DNA of 64,000 nt from Rhizobium sp. Root1212. GTDB lineage: Bacteria > Pseudomonadota > Alphaproteobacteria > Rhizobiales > Rhizobiaceae. How positions within the stretch are numbered: position 1 is the stretch's first letter; every line of letters starts with the position of its first letter. Positions 61,037-64,000 of this stretch are shown one piece after another. A program made the position numbers and the translations under genes. The notes below the pieces were generated by a model. It did not search any database and was not told the DNA's origin. It saw nothing but the letters and a program-made list of their open reading frames with translations. Location of the stretch: contig NZ_LMDA01000024.1 of assembly GCF_001424985.1 (NCBI RefSeq), positions 104,107 through 168,106 of the forward strand, written 5' to 3'.

Positions 61037-61862
61037 CGATTTCTTCACGCGCGCGCTTGTCGCCGGCATCGGCCTTGCCATCACTGTCGGCCCGCTCGGC
61101 TGCTTCGTCATCTGGCGGCGCATGGCCTATTTCGGCGATACCATGGCCCATTCGGCGCTGCTTGGCGTCGCGCTGTCGCTACTCTTCGATCTCAACCTGA
61201 TGCTATCCGTCTTCATCGTTGCGGCTGCCGTTTCGCTGCTGCTTCTCCTGTTGCAGCGACGCGGAGCGCTGTCTACGGATGCGCTACTTGGCATCCTTTC
61301 CCATTCGGCGCTGTCGATCGGCCTCGTCATGGTCGCTTTCATGACCTGGGTGCGCATCGATCTCGTCGGCTTCCTGTTCGGCGATATCCTCGCAGTATCG
61401 GAGGCCGATATCGATCTCGTCTGGGGCGGCGGCATCCTGGTGCTGTTTGCCATGGTCTATCTCTGGCGGCCGCTTCTCGCCTCGACCGTCAATGCGGAGT
61501 TGGCGGAAGCCGAGGGAATGCGACCGGAGCGGGCGCGGCTTTATTTCATGCTGCTGATGGCGCTGGTCATCGCCATTGCCATGAAGATCGTCGGCATCCT
61601 CTTGATTACGGCGCTGCTGATCATTCCCGCTGCGACAGCCCGCCGCTTTGCCTCTTCGCCGGAAATCATGGCGGTGCTTGCCTCCGTCATCGGCGTGCTT
61701 GCGGTCACCGGCGGCCTGTTCGGGTCGCTGCATTTCGATACACCCTCAGGCCCGTCCATCGTCGTTGCCGCACTTGGCCTGTTCGTCGTCAGCCTGCTGC
61801 CGCTTTGGCCGGGGCGTTCGGCTGAAACGGCTATTCATTCCACCCATGGAGGACACCACTGA
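61029..61862 (+). CDS. znuB: Zinc ABC transporter permease ZnuB
   Basis: 277 residues from GTG 61029 inside the end of znuC; a longer frame upstream runs through the His-rich coding region and is a shadow. ABC-3 family permease with about seven to eight membrane segments: 'GPLGCFVIWRRMAYFGDTMAHSALLGVALSLL' (in parts), 'LLGILSHSALSIGLVM', 'AMKIVGILLITALLIIPAATARRF', 'FDTPSGPSIVVAALGLF'. Its stop shares a base with the zur start. Confidence 0.95.
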   Translation: MFDDFFTRALVAGIGLAITVGPLGCFVIWRRMAYFGDTMAHSALLGVALSLLFDLNLMLSVFIVAAAVSLLLLLLQRRGALSTDALLGILSHSALSIGLVMVAFMTWVRIDLVGFLFGDILAVSEADIDLVWGGGILVLFAMVYLWRPLLASTVNAELAEAEGMRPERARLYFMLLMALVIAIAMKIVGILLITALLIIPAATARRFASSPEIMAVLASVIGVLAVTGGLFGSLHFDTPSGPSIVVAALGLFVVSLLPLWPGRSAETAIHSTHGGHH

Positions 61863-62260
61863 TGGCCGAACATCAACTGACCCGCAACCAGTCGCTCGTC
61901 CTCGATACGCTCACCCATGCGGAAGCGCCGCTCAGCGCCTATACGATTCTCGACAAGCTGCGCGACCACGGTTTTCGTGCGCCGCTGCAGGTTTATCGCG
62001 CGCTGGAAAAGCTGCTTGAATTCGGCCTCGTCCACCGGCTGGAAAGCATCAACGCCTTCGTCGCCTGCGCTCATCAGCACGATCATGCCCATGAACACGG
62101 CGTGACCGCCTTCACCATCTGCGAGGATTGCGGCAACGTTGCCGAGCTTTGCGATCCGGTCATCGAGGAGCGGTTGTCCTTCCTTGCCACGCAGCAGCAG
62201 TTCAAGACGGAAAAGACCACGATCGAAATCCGTGGCCATTGCCAGAGCTGCGCGGCCTGA
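61862..62260 (+). CDS. zur: Zinc uptake regulator Zur (Fur family)
   Basis: 132 residues, winged helix 'NQSLVLDTLTHAEAPLSAYTILDKLRDHGFRAPLQVYRALEKLLEFGLVHRLES' (in parts), then metal-binding 'ACAHQHDHAHEHGVTAFTICEDCGNVAEL' with a C-x-x-C, and a final 'IEIRGHCQSCAA' with a second C-x-x-C, the structural zinc set of Fur proteins. It represses znuABC and itself when zinc is sufficient, via the dyads at 60.03 kb. Overlaps znuB by one base. Confidence 0.95.
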   Translation: MAEHQLTRNQSLVLDTLTHAEAPLSAYTILDKLRDHGFRAPLQVYRALEKLLEFGLVHRLESINAFVACAHQHDHAHEHGVTAFTICEDCGNVAELCDPVIEERLSFLATQQQFKTEKTTIEIRGHCQSCAA

Positions 62261-62359
62261 GCGCCGGCTGCGACAAGATAGAGCAGATTGGCCCCTCGGC
62301 GAAGCGACGGAAATGCTTTAGCTTTCTTCGCCTATGATCCGTTCCTGACGAGGCTTGCC

Positions 62360-64000
62360 TTGAACCCTATAGATCACCTGTTTTCGCCCGTTCTTTCCGC
62401 CCATGCCCATGGAACGGCCGAGGCGGAGCCTGCCGCCGAGACGGTGATCGATCCCGTCTGCGGCATGACGGTCAAGCTCGGCATCGGCAAGCCGAACCTC
62501 TCCTATCAGGGCATGACCTATCACTTCTGCAGCCAACGCTGCCACGACCGTTTTGGCGCCGATCCCTGGTTCTTCCTTTCCGGCCATTCGAAAAACAAGC
62601 CCAAGGTCGCCAAAAAGGCCGCGCTCTACACCTGCCCGATGGACCCCGAGATTATCAGGGATGCGCCGGGAACCTGCCCGATCTGCGGCATGGCGCTGGA
62701 ACCCATGGGCGCACCAGTCGAGGGGCCGAACCATGAGCTTGTCGATTTTACCCGCCGCTTTTGGGTGAGCCTCGTCTGTGCCGCTCCGCTGGTCGTCCTC
62801 TCGATGGGGCCAATGGTCGGCCTGCCGGTGCGCGACTGGATCGGCGGACGGCTTGCCACCATCCTTGAGCTTCTTCTCGCCACGCCCGTCGTACTCTGGG
62901 CGGCAAAGCCGTTCTTCGAGCGTGGATGGGTGTCGATCCGTACCGGTCACTACAATATGTGGACGCTGATCGCGCTCGGGGTCGGCGCGGCCTATCTCTA
63001 TAGTGTTGTGGCCACATTGGCGCCGGGGGTGTTTCCCATGGAGTTCGGCGGCCATCACGGCGAGGTCGCCGTCTATTTCGAAGCCGCGACGGTCATCGTC
63101 GCGTTGGTTTTCGTCGGCCAGATCCTCGAACTCAGGGCTCGCGAGCGCACCGGCGATGCCATCCGCGCGCTGATGAACCTTGCTCCACGTATCGCCCGGC
63201 GCATCCAGCCTGACGGCAGCGAGCAGGACGCGCCGCTCGAAAACATCCTTGCCGGCGACCGTGTGCGCGTGCGGCCGGGCGAAAGCGTGCCGGTCGACGG
63301 AATTGTTGTCGAGGGCAGTTCCAGCATCGATGAAAGCATGATCACTGGCGAGCCGGTGCCGGTGGAGAAAACACCGGGAACGACCGTGACCGGCGGCACG
63401 ATTAACCGCAACGGCAGCCTGATCGTCAAGGCAGAGAAGGTCGGCAGCGATACGGTGCTGGCGCGCATCGTCGATATGGTTGCCTCCGCCCAGCGGTCGC
63501 GGCCACCGATCCAGAAGCTCGCCGACCGCGTGGCCGGCTGGTTCGTGCCGGCAGTGGTTCTGGTTGCCGTTATCGCCTTCTTTGCATGGTTGATTCTCGG
63601 CCCGTCACCATCCTTCGTCTACGGGTTGGTTGCCGCCGTGTCCGTGCTGATCATTGCCTGCCCCTGTGCGCTGGGTCTTGCGACACCGATCTCGATCATG
63701 ACAGCGACGGGCAGGGGTGCGCAATCCGGCGTGCTCGTGCGCGAAGCAGCCGCTCTGGAGCGTCTTGCGGGCGTTGATACACTTATTGTCGATAAGACCG
63801 GTACGCTCACGGAGGGCAAGCCCGAACTCACGGATATCCTGACTGTCGGCGATTTTACCGAAGCGCATGTCCTGAAACTCGCGGCGTCCCTCGAAAAGGC
63901 ATCCGAACATCCGCTGGCCGATGCCATCGTCGCGGGTGCTACGGATCGCGGTGTGGCCACGCTTGCGCCGGAACGGTTCGAGGCGGTGAACGGGCGGGGT
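62360..64000 (+). CDS. Heavy-metal P1B-type ATPase with YHS and zinc-ribbon-like N-terminus, 3' truncated
   Basis: 547 residues visible; the C-terminus lies outside the window. Starts with TTG 62360 (GACGAGG 8-14 bases upstream); no ATG exists in frame upstream. Order: YHS-like domain '[29 protein letters not shown]', a heavy-metal-binding '[28 protein letters not shown]', then membrane helices with '[17 protein letters not shown]', '[33 protein letters not shown]' (A-domain T-G-E), the transport motif CPC at C434-C436 in '[12 protein letters not shown]', and D478 in '[13 protein letters not shown]' as phosphorylated aspartate. A CopA/CopB-type copper or silver exporter is most likely. The zinc genes lie just upstream, but the CPC motif argues for copper. 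Confidence 0.93.
   Translation, partial: MNPIDHLFSPVLSAHAHGTAEAEPAAETVIDPVCGMTVKLGIGKPNLSYQGMTYHFCSQRCHDRFGADPWFFLSGHSKNKPKVAKKAALYTCPMDPEIIRDAPGTCPICGMALEPMGAPVEGPNHELVDFTRRFWVSLVCAAPLVVLSMGPMVGLPVRDWIGGRLATILELLLATPVVLWAAKPFFERGWVSIRTGHYNMWTLIALGVGAAYLYSVVATLAPGVFPMEFGGHHGEVAVYFEAATVIVALVFVGQILELRARERTGDAIRALMNLAPRIARRIQPDGSEQDAPLENILAGDRVRVRPGESVPVDGIVVEGSSSIDESMITGEPVPVEKTPGTTVTGGTINRNGSLIVKAEKVGSDTVLARIVDMVASAQRSRPPIQKLADRVAGWFVPAVVLVAVIAFFAWLILGPSPSFVYGLVAAVSVLIIACPCALGLATPISIMTATGRGAQSGVLVREAAALERLAGVDTLIVDKTGTLTEGKPELTDILTVGDFTEAHVLKLAASLEKASEHPLADAIVAGATDRGVATLAPERFEAVNGRG

Overview
The window is a G+C-rich alphaproteobacterial chromosome segment, most likely from the Rhizobium/Agrobacterium/Sinorhizobium group (Rhizobiaceae). 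Three things support this: a complete acpXL-lpxXL cluster for the very-long-chain fatty acid of rhizobial lipid A, aerobic-type cobalamin genes in the rhizobial order (cobQ, cobP-W-N-O, cobE-A-B-C-D), and four copies of a paired-palindrome intergenic repeat that looks like the rhizobial RIME element. Nearly every kilobase is coding. I recognised no tRNA, rRNA, CRISPR array, phage or transposase gene.

Layout. 0-8.4 kb: a 5'-truncated Fe-S protein, a secreted phosphodiester-glycosidase-like protein, a TPR/GT41-type glycosyltransferase overlapping a small unknown gene, a GT2-like protein, betaine-homocysteine methyltransferase (bmt) behind a perfect 20-nt palindrome, an acyltransferase and an O-antigen-ligase-like protein. 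8.6-11.8 kb: a glycine betaine/choline-type ABC importer (proV, proW, proX), so betaine uptake and a betaine-using methyltransferase lie close together. 11.8-13 kb: a long gene-poor stretch with direct repeats, several hairpins and an unlisted 47-codon gene. 13-28.8 kb: cobalamin genes, interrupted by a divergent CLC channel and a TauE/SafE-type permease; a long cobalamin riboswitch precedes cobP.

28.9-34.9 kb: an L,D-transpeptidase, then acpXL-fabZXL-fabF2XL-fabF1XL-adhXL-lpxXL. FabF2XL has lost the ketosynthase Cys and Lys and one of the two His, and looks like a chain-length-factor partner of FabF1XL. 35-40 kb: a PAS protein, small VOC and SRPBCC proteins, gnd, and a PhnA-like protein. 39-50.7 kb: a carbohydrate utilisation locus (LacI regulator; ABC importer with its own ATPase; GH2 beta-mannosidase-like enzyme; TIM-barrel isomerase; Gfo/Idh dehydrogenase; aldo/keto reductase). 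51-54.6 kb: a TRAP transporter whose TakP-like binding protein and membrane subunits are encoded convergently. 54.9-59 kb: a GH43 enzyme, an RcnB-like small protein and a second GT41-type protein paralogous to the one at 1.8 kb. 59-64 kb: znuA facing znuC-znuB-zur across two Zur-box-like dyads, then a heavy-metal P-type ATPase that runs off the end.

Functional assignments come from reading the translations and from motif knowledge; no database search was run. Start sites were moved inward from the longest reading frame where a ribosome binding site, signal peptide or family N-terminus favoured it.
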